From Stercorarius parasiticus (lineage: Eukaryota; Chordata; Aves; Charadriiformes; Stercorariidae): 64,000 nucleotides of DNA. The notes below the pieces were generated by a model, which had not been told where the DNA came from, did not search any database, and saw only the letters and a list, made by a program, of their open reading frames with translations. Location of the stretch: assembly GCA_013396915.1 (NCBI GenBank), contig VWZL01001362.1, positions 543,578-607,577 on the forward strand. The letters are read 5' to 3'. Numbering within the stretch: the stretch's first letter is position 1; the number at the start of each line of letters is the position of its first letter. Made by a program: the position numbers and the translations under genes. Of the stretch, positions 1-12,639 are shown in pieces.

Positions 1-3000
1 TACTAATAACAGAGCCTTAATAGTCCTGCAGTGCTTCTCTTTGGTGCTGGTGAGAGGATGGAGTGGCAGCAATTGGGAAGCTGCACAGGCTGCAAAGTCG
101 GCAGCATGCCCCTGATGCTCAGCCCTGTCTTGTCTCGTCCATCACGTGTGTTCTAAGACAATACTTCAACCCTCACTGAGATTAAATGAGGCATCCGCCT
201 GGAATACATGCAAAAGCTAACAGCCAAGCTCATCCCAGGTCTTCCTACATCCTGCAAGTTTACAGAAATTACAGCAATTAATCCTACACATCCTTTCTCT
301 CTTTTGAGTGTCCTGCTATCCTAGCTTGCTAATGATGCATTTTTCAGTGTCCAGCTACGCTAAATAAAGAATACTGTTAAGTCGAATATTTTGTCATAAA
401 TGCAGCATGATGCAGCGGATAGGCTGACCTTTTGGACATTGAGAATAAATCAGCAGGACTCTGTTAATGTGAATTAAATCCGGTAAGGAACTTGTTAACC
501 TTCCCAGTTATTTCTAAAATAGCGTGTGTGGATGGAATTTGAGTGTTTCTCTGGCATAAGAAGATGAGTAAGCCACCTGCCATGTGATCATGGGACTGGG
601 TTCATAAAGCGAACACAATCAAGCTTAGGAGGATACCTCAAAAAAATCATCAGCAAATTAAATATGAAGTGATGCCCTTTCCACTAACTTTTGGCTGCTG
701 TCCATCCCAGGCCATTCTCATCAGCTGGTAAGAATTTCCCACCTGAACTTAATGCCTTGGTCCTAAAATCATCACAAAATCTTGGAATGGGTCAAATTGT
801 GTAGAGTAGTCATCTATGTGTTTTACAGTAGGACATTCTCCAGTCCGAAAGCCCGTTACTTCTTGCCGGTGCCCTGACTACCGCTGTTTAGTGATTCAGG
901 TGGTTTTTTTAAGATGCTGGGTAAGCAGGCTGTCAACGTGAGTCTCAGCCCATCTCACTGCTTTCTCTTGTACCATCTCTTCCTGCAGAGTTCCCTACAG
1001 AAAACAATCCAAAAGCATGAACAAACAGCTGAACCAGAGACGTAGCACTCCAAGTAAGCTCTCGCCCATGGCAAACTCCTGCGTTCTGTTGAGCTCAAAG
1101 GGGTGTGCACATACATCTCAAAATTCATCTTTCTAATTACACTGAAACTGTGGGAAGGTAGCCTTGTGCAAAGTCAGCTGTCCACCAGAGAGAAGTCTTT
1201 TCCCTTCTAGACCTCTCCAGCATCTTAGAGCTTATGTCCTTCCTCTAGCTGGCAAATTGTCAGAGCAGGTTGTGCTCACTAGCCTTATTATTCTCCAAGC
1301 CTTGTCACGAAGCTCCAACATCCCCTCTAAAACTGCCGCCCATGTACTTACGGTGCACTTTACCTCTCATCTCTGGCTCATTGGCATATGACTGTTTTAA
1401 GGGCCTCCTGACCTGGCCTCACTTGCCTATAAGGGAAATGAGAATATCTCTTCCGGTCTGCCATATGATTTCTTCCTTGGGTGATCTTTTCACCGCACCC
1501 TTCTTATGGGTGGGTGTCCTAAAGAGGATTCTCGTTCGCTTTGTGTCACTCCAGAAATACTTCACCTAAACCGAGTAAAGGCGTTCTTTCTCCTAACTGA
1601 GGAAGATTATGGCTGTGTATCAGGTATTTAGACAAGCTCTCCAGGTAGTATATGAACGTGAAGTACAATCTTTCCTTCATTCCCATGAATAACCCCAATT
1701 AATGATTATTATCTTGAAGCAGCTGAGAAAGAGTACGATACACAATTTAATGCATTTGGGAATATCTAGGACGTGACCTGTTCTCTTGCTCCTTCACTGG
1801 GAAAGGTACAACAGGTTGTATGAGAAGCCTTAAAAGATTAAGCCTGAGCGATTTTCCTTACTGTGGTGTGGCAAGAGTACAGTCAGGTTATTTTACAAGA
1901 AAAAGCACAAATGGGCAAAAGCAAAAATGGGTTTTACCTGATAGTTGAAAATTATCTTGTTTGAATAATAAGACGTCTTTCCTGTAGGGTGAATGAAAGG
2001 GTTAAATAAGCTTTCGTGGCTTTCAGCTCAGTTTCTGGATTTTTTTTTTTCAGCAGGCTCCTTTGACAGTTACTATTTGACATTGGCTCGATAGTTTTGT
2101 ATGTAGATAAATCAGTGAGTTTATACCTCATTTGAAACTGTACTGAAACTAGAATATACTTGGCATTTGATACTGTAAAGTAAATAGAAAATATTATGGA
2201 AACTCTGCTTTGGACAATCTAGACAATTTCACAGAGGGGAAGAAAAAAATTGGTTGAATTTAACTTAGATTTAAGTCACAGCTGGGTTCACAAATCATCA
2301 ACTTTATTTATCTTTAAGGCTGATCTCCAAATTAGGTTGTTGATATATCCATATAACTGTGAACCTGAGACTATTTTTCTTCAAAGCGTGACACACAAAA
2401 AACATGCTTTATTGTTAATTTGGGGAATTCGGCACAAATAAGGCACAGCATTGTTATTGTGTCACAGAAATGTATTTTTCCCCAGTGTGTATGTTGGACT
2501 GCCCTGTTGAAACATCTCAATTGCACAGGCCTTTTTATTTATTTATTTATTTATTTATTTACCTTTCCAAAAGCTTCTGGAAACTTGCTGCCTTTCTTTT
2601 TGTATGGGGATCAGGGTTTCTTTTACACGTTCTTCTTCATAGCCTTTTTTTGTTTGCTTGTTTTTTATTCCTAGTAAGCGTAGATATCAGTGTTCTGCGA
2701 GAAAGGTTTTTTACTAGCTTGTACAAAACAAGGAGAAGGATGACTTTCTGTGGGAGATCACTCATGCTTTTTTTTCTTTTTCATTTTCTAAGTAATTCTG
2801 TTTAAGTAGCTAAGATTTGGCAGTGTGTCCCCATGTGGCCCCCCAGGGGCTGACATGAATCCAGAGAGAGGACTGGGAGTCAGAAGAGACGGCTGGTTAT
2901 AGGTGTTTTAAATTTAATTTGGAAAGACTTTCTTTCTCTCTATTGCTTATGGAGGGAGACTGGGGAGATTTCATCTTCCTGGGCTTTTGGTTGATTTTTG

Positions 3001-4822
3001 AGGTCACCCCCTTTTGTGATGAGCCTTGAGAAACCCCAAAGAACTGCATAAACTCATCTCAGACTCATACTAGCTCTCACAGGGCCTGTATACATGGAGG
3101 CACTCAAAAGGGTGGGAATGCAGGAGCCAGAACTGGGATTGGAGCGAGTGCCTTTCCAGGAGGACACTAAGAAGAGTAAAAAGTTTCACTGCACAAAGCC
3201 TTCAGGGTTTTTTATGTGTTGCAGTATGGGTCTGGGCTTGTGCAGTGCACTTGGTTTAGGTTTATGTTTTCCAGTGCAATCCAAACGGGCTGCTGCTTAA
3301 AGGCAGGTAGCACAGTGAGATGACCCCCTTTTTCATAGATAGCTGTGGAGTAACGTGACTGGCTGCTTTCCATGGAAAAGGCAAGTAAGCAACTCAAACT
3401 AATTAAAAATTATCATTAGTAGATCAGAGCTGGAGGCTGCTGCTAATTCAGAAGAGAAGGATTCAAGTGCTTTCTTGTTAAGGGATTTCAGGCAAACTAA
3501 ACAGAAGTGAAAATCTGAGGGGACTTCCGGCTCTCCTGGGAGAAATGGCAGGTTTGCCTGAACCTGTAGTGTCCTGTATGGAGGGGTGGCGAGCAGGGAC
3601 AAAGAGCGGGAAGGTGAGTCAGGGACTGGAGGAGGGAAGGAGTGTATTGCTTCTGGCAGAGCAGCCTAATTATCTTTGGGAAGGAGGGAGTCTTAAAAGA
3701 TAGAGCTGACTTGGTGAAGATAAAATAAGTTGGGGCGATCTGAAAAAATGGTTGAAAACGAATGCTACCAAGCTAATACTGCTCTGCTGCTGGCTCTGTG
3801 ACACCTCACCCAGAACAGTGGGAAAGGACTCGTCCCTCAGGATAAACAGGAGAGAAAAATCTTTTTTTTGTCATAGAAGAACTGTAAAGAGGGCAAATGG
3901 AAGGTCAGACTCCTAGGATCCACAGCTAGTTCCACTCCAGTTTCAACACGTGAGCCACAGAGAGCTTAGAAGCTTTAAGTTCATGCTTAAGCTCCCATGC
4001 ACTTGGTCCCACTGTCACTGAAGTTGGCATCTGTCTGTGATTGCATCTGCTGTTTCCTCCCTTAGGTATCACTTAATCCTGCTGGGTTCAAATATTAGCT
4101 TGATAATTAGCTTGATAAATCTTACCTTGATTCCGTATCTTCCCAATTCACTAAATTTGTGTTTCTTTAGCTTGTGTTTCCACGTTTCTATGCAATTTTC
4201 AGTGTCCATGAACCAGTTTTCCTGTTCAAGCAAAAATGACTTGATGCTTCCATCTGTTTGACTCTCAAAATACAGTTTCTTATGGTGTGACTAAAACTCT
4301 GCAGCAAATGAGCATCTTTTTTGTCTGCTCTGAATCATTGCTGTTTTGTGTAAATCTAAGTTAAGTTGTAAATCTAGCATGAGGTGTGTATCTATTGTAT
4401 GGCTTTCTCTATAGGGACAATATACTTAAGAGGTGTAATTGATTGTCGTTCCTCTGACAGATAACAGCTGGAGGAGAATAAGCTTTAGAAGAATGCTTTT
4501 TTTTGTCCCTAGACTTCAAAAATTATTCAATTTGGCATTTTGTCTGGATCTTTAAGATCTCAGGATCTTTAAAACACTTGCAAAGTTTTAACAAGAAACT
4601 TTATTGTCACACAAAGTTAAGGAGTAGTAAAAGAGAATGGTGCTATAAATTACATAGTCTGCGCTCTTGCTTTATCTGTAAGCTTGGTCATTTGTCTTTT
4701 AACCAACATACAGCCTTGAGATGTTGATGTGGTCATTAATGGTACTTGTTTTCATACTTAATATATGATTGTAATTTGGCACAGCTGGTGGAACGTAACA
4801 ATCTTTTTTTGACCTGCTGTAG
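1..4822 (+). other. RAB3B intron (upstream of the NKxD exon)
   Basis: No exon could be recognised here. I looked for the preceding Rab3 exon, which should encode the region from the switch II DTAGQE through to the residue before the 4823 exon, and did not find it, so it is presumably upstream of the window. The only repeat that stands out is a TTTA tract at about 2533-2561. The remaining open frames are short and show no recognisable protein. Confidence 0.7.
2533..2561. repeat. (TTTA)n microsatellite
   Basis: About seven tandem TTTA units lie within the RAB3B intron. Confidence 0.9.
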
Positions 4823-4947
4823 GGCCACGCAAATCAAGACTTACTCCTGGGACAACGCACAGGTGATCCTGGTTGGAAACAAATGTGACATGGAGGATGA
4901 AAGAATTGTTCCTGTGGAGAAGGGGAAACTTCTGGCAGATCAGCTAG
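4823..4947 (+). CDS. RAB3B: RAB3B coding exon (fourth in the usual Rab3 structure)
   Basis: Acceptor TGTAG precedes 4823 and donor GTACAC follows 4947. The exon reads [20 protein letters not shown] followed by [10 protein letters not shown] and so on, including the NKxD guanine-binding motif. It is 125 nt, entering in phase 2 and leaving in phase 1. Confidence 0.93.
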
Positions 4948-7900
4948 GTACACGCTAAAGCCTTCTTTCTACTCTTTTTCCTCTGTTTCTTTATATTGTG
5001 CTCCTTTTAATTTGTAAGATAAAAAGTCCTTCCAGCAGTGATACTTTAATAATGGTATCACAACTAAGAAGCGCAATATATTCCAGGTCGATATTTTACT
5101 TGCTTAGTGCTGAATACTACCTTCTTGTAGTGTTGCTGTGTCTGTAAAGCCAATATCTAAGGATGTATGGAAGATAAAAGTTTGTCTGGAGAGAATAGCT
5201 TTTATTAGCTCAGCGGAATGAGAAGAGAAAATTTTTTCATAAACACAGTTCTGTCTCCAGGTCTCCAAGTACCATATAGTCATTTTCAGAATGCAAACAT
5301 TGATTTTTTTTTTTTTTGTAGAAGAAACTTTTTTTTTCTCCAACCAAACAATGAAAAAAGATGTTTATACATCAGAACTGTGGAGTTGAGAAAAATATAT
5401 TTTAAAAATGTACCAGGCTTCTCTATCCAGGTAGGGAAATGACAGTACGTTATTGATGTGGGATAGAGAAAGCAAAACAGTTCTGTTGAGAGGAAGCTGG
5501 GGTTGCAAGGACAATTTAAGAATGAACAGCAAAATAAACTTATCCTAATTTCTCGTTTATTTATCATTTTTCGTTATATATTATAGCATATATGATCTTT
5601 TTAATACAGAATCAGGGCTTCTGTGTTAAGATTTAACTGTACTGTTGTTTTCTCTTAAAGAATGGGCATAATGGAAGTATTTGTTTAGCTTGTAAGACTA
5701 GAGATTCTTACCAGACCCAAAGGAATCACCATCACCCCCGATTTATAAAATCTGGTGGTGCCTTCAATTCTTAAGCAGTAACTGGAGGTGCATAATATAT
5801 TGTTAAACTGGGGCTACTGGAGTTCCAATACATTGTGGTAGTTTCAAGTATGATCTTGATCAAATTGCCAATTATGGTAAAATCTTACATGATGAGTATT
5901 TATTAGTTGGGGGTTTTGTTATTGTTGTTTTGGTTTGGTTTGTTTTTTTTAATGAAGAGAAGGTATAGAAACCCTGCTCATAGGTGGGTATAAAGTGTGG
6001 CTTTGTGATAGGGACCTGTGATATAAACAAAAAGATGGTCACTGTTCCAAAGAATTAAGAGCAATCAGATTATTTTTTCATGTTTCACATGCAAGAAAAA
6101 AAAAAAAATCACATCTGCAAAGGCCCCCAGGTTTAGAGCCTTCTAGAATAAATTTGACATATGCTAAGCACAAAGGGGTCCCATTCATGACTGGAGCCTT
6201 GAGGCACTGCCGTCAAAAGCAAACGATGAGCAAATACCAAACTAAACCCTCTAATTTCCCATCTTTATTATTATTGTAATAATAATTCTTTACATGTAAG
6301 ACTAGCAAAGCAAACAAAGACATGGTTAGTTTGCAAAATCAGTTACGGGCTCTTTTTTACACATCAGAATTTAATTTGCTTTTGAAAAAAGGAATGTGAA
6401 TAAACTCAGTTCCTGGCTTGCAGACTCTCAAAACCGTTCTGAATGTATGTGTGCCCACATATTTTCCAAGACTAATTACACTGTTAGTAATTGAAAATTT
6501 GTCAGGAACAATGCAACAGCAAATAGAGTGTTTTACTGGAACTCCCACTCCTATTTGGACTTCTCATGTTTTTTTCTCTCCAAAAAATTCATGTTTGTTT
6601 AAAGACAAACTTGGCATGTAGAATCCAAATTCTTTAGGTGTGGGACACTTCCAAACACACACGCACACAGCATTACCACAGCAACCGACTCCATCAGTAG
6701 GAAACTGTTCTGCTGAAGAATCCCCAGCTCTGCCCCCGACCTGTCCGAAAAATGTATCTTCTATTATCAGTCACTTTTTCCTTATCTTAACTGTGCTAAT
6801 GTGTACAGCATGATCTGAAGTCACTTGGTGCGTTAGGTGGGAGGAATCTTTTCAATTGACTGTCGACTGCTTAAACTGCTAGCTTTCATCATAATGATTC
6901 ACATAAAGGTTATCCTTCAGTGTGTTTGTCTAAGTTTGTATAGTGACATTAACATCAATGAAATCATTTCTTAATCAGATTAAGAAATTGTTATTGGCCT
7001 GAACGTGAGCTAAACTAAAACAGATTATGCCACAGCAGAAACTAAACCGATGTGGGACTGACAAATATCTAAGTTCAGTTCTCTGATTTCTTGTGCCTTT
7101 TATATAAATTTTTAATCATCTTCAAAGACAGCAAGTGGGGCAGACAGAACCCCCCTCTGATGCAGGACCGGCCGCTGAAATTCCTCTGTAGGAGGCACAC
7201 AACATTATTTGTAATTCAGCAAGGCTGAGTGGCGCTTGTCAGGCCAGGCGTGTTAATCACCCTGAAGAGCTTTCTGTCTAAACAGACAAAGAATGCGGAA
7301 AAAAACAAGACCAAAGACACGGAGCATTTTGCTCACAAGCGCAGAAGTTGGTCATCAGGAGGAATACAGCGGGGATCTTGCTCCTCTGCTCCTGCCGGGC
7401 TGCAGCAGTGGCTGGTAGTGAGCCAGCCCCGTCCCGGGAGGGACTCTCTGGGAATCGCTGGTTGATGGCATGTCTCCAGCTCGGGGGATTGTCACTGATG
7501 CAAGGGGAGAATCCGACTCCCTTGTCCTGCGTTTATTTGGATCTGAATCATCTGCAGATGTGTTTACCCAGGTGACGTGTTTATCCCTCTGACTCTTACT
7601 GATGCTTGATAAATTTTAGAAGTATTTCTGCTCACTGTTCTGAGATTGTGGGAATCAACCGAGCTTAATAATTGTCTAATGTCTTGTTTTATTATGGTGA
7701 ATTCTGAAAAAATGGTTAGTATTTTAAAAACCATCTCCATTATCATCAGCCTCTATTGATTTTAATTTTTTTTCCTACTTTTTTCACAGGTTTTGACTAT
7801 TTTGAAGCTAGTGCCAAAGAAAACATCAATGTAAGGCAGGTGTTTGAGCGCTTGGTGGATATAATCTGTGAGAAGATGTCGGAGAGTATAGAATCGGACC

Positions 7901-7977
7901 CTTCCAGGGGCACCTCAGGAAGGAGCATGCGACTCACAGACAACCCTCCCCCTTCGCAGCAGAACTGCTCGTGCTAG
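4823..7977 (+). CDS. RAB3B: RAB3B, Ras-related small GTPase, last two coding exons (partial gene)
   Basis: Coding exons are 4823-4947 and 7790-7977; the 5' exons must lie upstream of the window. Joined, they encode about 103 C-terminal residues of a Rab3 GTPase. Visible motifs are NKCD (guanine specificity, NKxD) in the first exon and EASAK (the G5 box) in the second. The protein ends QQNCSC, a CxC prenylation motif that is doubly geranylgeranylated in Rab3 proteins. The ending [11 protein letters not shown] fits RAB3B better than RAB3A or RAB3C, whose ends I recall as DCAC and NCAC. The neighbouring NRDC and OSBPL9 support RAB3B. Family knowledge: Rab3 proteins sit on secretory and synaptic vesicles and regulate Ca2+-triggered exocytosis through effectors such as RIM and rabphilin. 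The first exon starts with G completing a Trp codon (TG|G). The junction is G|GT (Gly). Both introns are GT-AG. Confidence 0.93.
4948..7789 (+). other. RAB3B last intron
   Basis: A 2.84 kb GT-AG intron with no recognisable exon or RNA gene. It is AT-rich with poly(A)/poly(T) runs, for example near 5307, 6095 and 7770. Confidence 0.85.
7790..7977 (+). CDS. RAB3B: RAB3B terminal coding exon with prenylation motif
   Basis: Acceptor TTTTTTCACAG precedes 7790, and the stop codon TAG ends at 7977. The exon begins [20 protein letters not shown] and ends NCSC. The terminal CxC is the Rab geranylgeranylation site. Confidence 0.94.
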
Positions 7978-8167
7978 TGACCTTTCTTGCTGAGAAGTGT
8001 CCTCCTCCTTTCCTGACGAAATTTTATCTTTTCATTTGTGGTGGTGCATTATCATGTAATCCAAAGGCAGAAGTCTCTGTTGTAGGAAACTGGTATGTTT
8101 GTTTAATGTGCTGGAGTGTTAATATTATATATTTCCTCGTCCAATAATTTAAAAAAACAAAAATCTG

Positions 8168-8173
8168 AATAAA
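8168..8173 (+). terminator. Proximal poly(A) signal of RAB3B
   Basis: Canonical AATAAA about 190 nt after the RAB3B stop. Confidence 0.5.
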
Positions 8174-9879
8174 TATTGTAAGTGCACCTAGTGTTAATGT
8201 GAGTTACACTGAAGAAAAAGAATTGTATAGTATTGCAAATGTTGTTTCCGCAGAGAATGCTGCATTTTTAATTATAAATTCCTGCACTGCAGAAAAAGGG
8301 TTTTTTGGTCAAGAACAGCAGGAAACATAAAAACTAATTAGAAGGGATCAGGTATGAGGGGAAAAAAATCTCTTTTAAAGCAACAATATGCTCCTTTTTT
8401 TTTTTTTGAACATAAAAAAAAAAAATCAGTCCCCAGATATTTTGAGGCACTGTTGCCATCCTCTAGACATGGACCTCGGTTTTTCTGTACGATGCAGCAG
8501 AAAGCAGTGCGTTTCTGCCTGGCAGCTGGAGGTCCTCCAGAGAGCAGAGTGGGAAGGGGGGGCGGGTTTTGTGTCAGACCTCTGAATGGAGGAAGAGCAC
8601 CTGGAGGAATCGCATCTGCCAGGCAGGTGGGGAGGAAGAGGAGGAGGAGAAAGCCTTGCAGTCATGCCTTTTGGTGGGTGCTGTGTGCAGGAGAAGAGCC
8701 CTTCCAGGGGCTGCCCTTGGCCTTGCCTTCTCCACCGCCACCAGCATCAGCGTGCGGGGTGGTGGGGGTGTTGCTGTCCCGAATCCTTTCTTTCTGGAAG
8801 CACAAGAGCCGACTCTCTGCCAGCTTTTCCTCCCCTGTGTCCCGTAGTTTTATCTCTCCAGGTTTGGATCTACTCTGATCGACTGCTTAACGGTGGATTA
8901 ATTGCAGGACGGAGGAAAAGAGAGCACTGTCTCAGAAAGATAAAAATATCAGGAGCCAAAATGTGAGTGTTGGAAAATATTAGTGCCAAGATTACTAGAT
9001 TTTCTTTCTGCATTTTGTTGATTTATTTTTTTTTAATTTTTTGCTAGATAGGTGCGTGCGTGGGGGTAGTTTTTCTGGTTTCAGATTCAACCACAAAGTA
9101 TAACTTAAAAAAAGGAAGATTGATTAATAAAACATAACTGCAAATGAAAAGTGGCAAAGATGTCCCGTTAGAGTTACCCTATAGATGTTTTCTTGCATCA
9201 TTCTCTGAAGGGAGGGACAATTTTTAATACCTAACATATAAAATATTCTTATACTTCCAACATCTCTACAATGACAAAACTTCTACATCTGTGTGCAGAA
9301 CTCCGTGTGCATTAGCCACGTGCAGAGCTTGTATTTCTCTGAAATGTATGGAGGAATGGCTTTTGCGAATCTGTGAAATGACATACGCTGTTTACCTTTA
9401 TGATCATATACTTGTTTGCGCACCCCAGCTCCAAACAGTGATTGCAAATTGTGTCTGAAAGCGTAAATTAGGTGGATCCGGAGAGTTTGCTGTCTTTAGG
9501 TGAAAATTCTGAGAAGTTTTATGGCTTTACTTTAGGCCTATGAACTCCTCTGACCCAGGAGACTTTCTGATGTCAGAAGCTGGAGTCGAGTATCTGCCTG
9601 CTGCACTGTAATTTGCTGGATCATGACACTGGCGAATGCCTTTGTAATTTCGTTCTGTCTCGAGGTGTAATAGTTCTGAGAAAAAAGCACAATACTCCGG
9701 AGAAAAATGCAACTACATTGTAGTTTGAGCTCATTGCGGTGAAGGCTTGATCCCTTCGTTTGTTTGTATGTATGTTGCTTTCAGAAATCTTTACTGTGAC
9801 GTATTTTGGGTGTGTGTGATTAGTACTGAAGTGTGATTTGTGGAATGTGGTTATTGTATCTAAACCCCTGAAACTGCAA

Positions 9880-9885
9880 AATAAA
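9880..9885 (+). terminator. Distal candidate poly(A) signal of RAB3B
   Basis: Canonical AATAAA about 1.9 kb after the stop, followed within 30 nt by TGTGG, a GU-rich element. Confidence 0.4.
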
Positions 9886-9905
9886 GAGAAATATAGTCAC
9901 CGGGT

Positions 9906-11899
9906 GTGGCCAGAGACCTTGCGGGAGCTTCATTACTAGCATATTAGGCAATTGTGTGCATGTATAAAGAGGGTATCTTTTTAAAGTTTTTAAAATACAT
10001 TAAACTACATTGATCTTTTTTGACAAGGTGATGATCCTTGAGCCCAGCAACCTGGAATCACTATGCAGATTTAAAACAAAGTGAAAAGAAGGATTATTTG
10101 GCCAATAAATGTGCAGTGCAGTGTTTTAATGTAGCAGAAGCAGGTTTTAGGGCAACTTGTGTAACTAGCAAAAAGAAATAAAAACTTCCACAGCAGGGAG
10201 CGATAATTTTGAGCTGTGCAGGTATAGTGGAGTACCTCAATGCAAATGTTGATTTTTTTTTCAGCTCAGCAACCTAATAGTAAAAGAAAATGGATTCAGC
10301 AGACACAGAATTTCAATTCCTTTGTTTTACTTTTTTTTTCCCTAGCAAAAAAGACCTATCCCTTTTCTACCCAATATATAATTGTGTTTCATTGTGTTCC
10401 AGTCAAGTCAGATGTATTTTTTTTAAGAATACAACTACATTCCAGGTCCCTCAAGCTAGGATGGGCAGAAATTTTTTTTACAGCACAAGCCAGCAAGTGG
10501 CTACATGGCAGTATAGTCTGAAGAACTGGAAAAGCCAGTTAGGAGTTCTACCCTGCCCTGTGCTGCATACATGGAGAAACCTAGTATGGGGTGCAGAAAT
10601 CCTGTGGAGTTTATTTCAAGTAAGAAATCAAATCATCACAGGCAACTGACACATAAAACATACATTAATGGAGATATGTATCTCATCATCTTACATTTGC
10701 ATTAAAAGCCGTGAATGAATACAGAGAAAGCCTTTTGCCTTCAGTGGCATGCAGCTCATTTCAGTATCATCGGAAAATCAATAATTGTTACTTGCATTAA
10801 CTTGTAAGAGGTAATGGCAGAATGCAAGACAATAATTTGTCAAGGCAAGGGAAATAACAGACTTGCCCTGAACACAAACCCACAATGCTTCATGGGGTCT
10901 TGTATAGAGCCTTCCATTTGACTGGCAGTGGCCCAGGGTAGCAGTGTTGAAAAAACAGTATGGCTACAAGATAAAAAAAGGGGTACTAGAATGTGAAGGG
11001 AAGAAGCGATTGTTCTTTGCAAGCTTTTCTCTATTGCTTGTATGATACGGCAATGAGTGCGCAGTTCTCCAGTAAAAGCCATACGGGAGGCTTTGGGTTA
11101 GGCACGGGTCTTGGCTTCCATCTTGTGGAGAAATAAAGCACTCAAGTATTGGGTAGACATCCACTCTAAATTATCTTCCTCGACATCCAGCCCAAATTAT
11201 CATCTCTGTATCTCAGCTAGCCCCCCCTCATTTGTATTAGCCTCTGACTCCTTAACTTTGCTTTCATCATCTCTTTTGCAGTCAACAGACTTACACACAT
11301 ACAATAACCGGTGTTACAGGAATAGCAGAAAACAGAGCAAACATGACACAATGCAAAAGGGATGTGATAAATGCAATGCCAAGTTTCCCAACAGCTCTCA
11401 AAGCGTTACAAGAAGGATCTTGGCACCGTATACTATTTGGAAACGCCAGCTTCAAAGGGATTTAAGACAAGAGGAAAAACATCATTCCTGTTGACAAGAC
11501 TTGAAATTGCTACACCAGCACTGTGGTTTCACAGGGGGAAAAAGTATATTCACAAAGTGGAAAACATGGAGACCTACTGAACTGCAAAGACTAGGCCATA
11601 TCAAGAACAAACACAGTCTTTTCAGTGTCATGGGTACGTCCTTTAAGCTATTAAGGATGCCATTAGGGGAAGAAAAAAAAATCAGCAAAATCAGCAGTCA
11701 ACAATAAGCGTGTACTGGACCTGTCAAAAGACCAGTGGCACTGCTGGTTGAAATAAAACTGCAAACTCAAGTCTAGCTCACTTAAGTGTTGAAAAACACC
11801 TGCTGAAAGCTAGTTTTGCTATCGGATCAACCGTGTGGTCAAGCGTTTTGAACCCCAAGAACAGCCACGTTTCTTTAAAGTGATTCAACGCGGTTAGCG
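9906..11899. other. Intergenic stretch between RAB3B and NRDC
   Basis: No gene recognised. Part may still be RAB3B 3' UTR, because further AATAAA-like signals occur at 10104 and around 10178. The open frames here are short, lack splice or start context, and resemble no family I recognise. Confidence 0.6.
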
Positions 11900-12326
11900 T
11901 TTGGCTTCTCCAGTGACCGCTGAGGGAGGCCGATGGCCGCCATCCCGCTTCTTCATGCGAAGTCTCGGTCTCGAGTTCAGCGCCTTTGGCTCGGGGCCGT
12001 GCCCCTTTCCCCGGCGCCGCTGTGAAGGACCGCCCGCCGCCCCGCCCTGCGCTGAGGGGACTGCGCGCCACACCCCTCTTCCGGCAGCTTGCGCGATGTG
12101 ATTGGTCCTGTCAGGAGTGAGCGACAGCTATTTGGACCAATAGTGGAAGGAAATGAGAGAAGGAGGGTAGTTTCCACCAACCGGCGGTTGGACTGTTCCA
12201 ACGCAAGAGCGGGGGGGGGGGCAGCTAGGAAGGCAGGCGGGCATAAATGTCGGACCGCGGCGGCACATAAAGGAGTTCCCGGGACCTGGCTCTATTTCTC
12301 TGTCTTTCCCTCCTCCCTCCCATTTC

Positions 12327-12370
12327 NNNNNNNNNNNNNNNNNNNNNNNNNNNNNNNNNNNNNNNNNNNN
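12327..12370. other. Assembly gap (44 N)
   Basis: A run of 44 N lies inside the CpG island, 66 bases upstream of the NRDC ATG at 12437. G+C-rich promoters are often missing from assemblies. The true length of missing DNA is unknown. Confidence 0.99.
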
Positions 12371-12436
12371 CTGGCGGGGCGCGGCCGGCTGGGGCGCGCC
12401 GTTGCCCAGCCGCTGTGGTACGGTGTCGCCGCCGCC

Positions 12437-12639
12437 ATGCCCGGGAGGAACAAGGCAACGACCAACTACAGCTGCCCGGAGCTGGCGGTCGGGCAGCAGG
12501 CCGGGGAGGGCGGCCGCGACGTCAGAGGCCGGTCGCCTCAGGGGGATGAGGAGGACCGCGGGGACTTCGGGCCCGGCCCCGGCCCTAACTTGGGCGACCC
12601 CGACATCGTCAAGTCCCCCAGCGACCCCAAGCAGTACCG
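12437..12639 (+). CDS. NRDC: NRDC exon 1 (residues 1-67)
   Basis: Starts at ATG in context GCCGCCATG and ends QY plus CG before donor GTGAGG. It contains DIVKSPSDPKQY, matching the conserved nardilysin segment. The frame stays open upstream through the N gap, so a longer N-terminus is possible. Confidence 0.92.

Larger units (their letters stand above)
7978..9905 (+). other. RAB3B: RAB3B 3' untranslated region (approximate end)
   Basis: This follows the stop codon. AATAAA signals occur at 8168-8173 (proximal) and 9880-9885 (distal), with another at 10104-10109, so alternative 3' ends are likely. From memory, human RAB3B has an unusually long 3' UTR of many kilobases, which fits a distal end. 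The true cleavage site is not determined here. A G+C-rich patch at about 8460-8880 lies inside and contains open frames with no recognisable protein. Confidence 0.5.

Noticed and set aside
8354..8966. Overlapping open frames of up to 174 codons in a G+C-rich patch downstream of RAB3B
   Set aside because: They lie in the probable 3' UTR and several frames are open at once because of base composition. There is no recognisable domain, and low-complexity Arg/Glu/Pro runs dominate.
12089..12436. NRDC reading frame extended upstream through the N gap to an ATG at 12089
   Set aside because: The frame crosses undetermined bases, the ATG is in the CCAAT-box promoter region, and the upstream protein resembles nothing recognised. 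Only the part next to 12437 is kept as a question.
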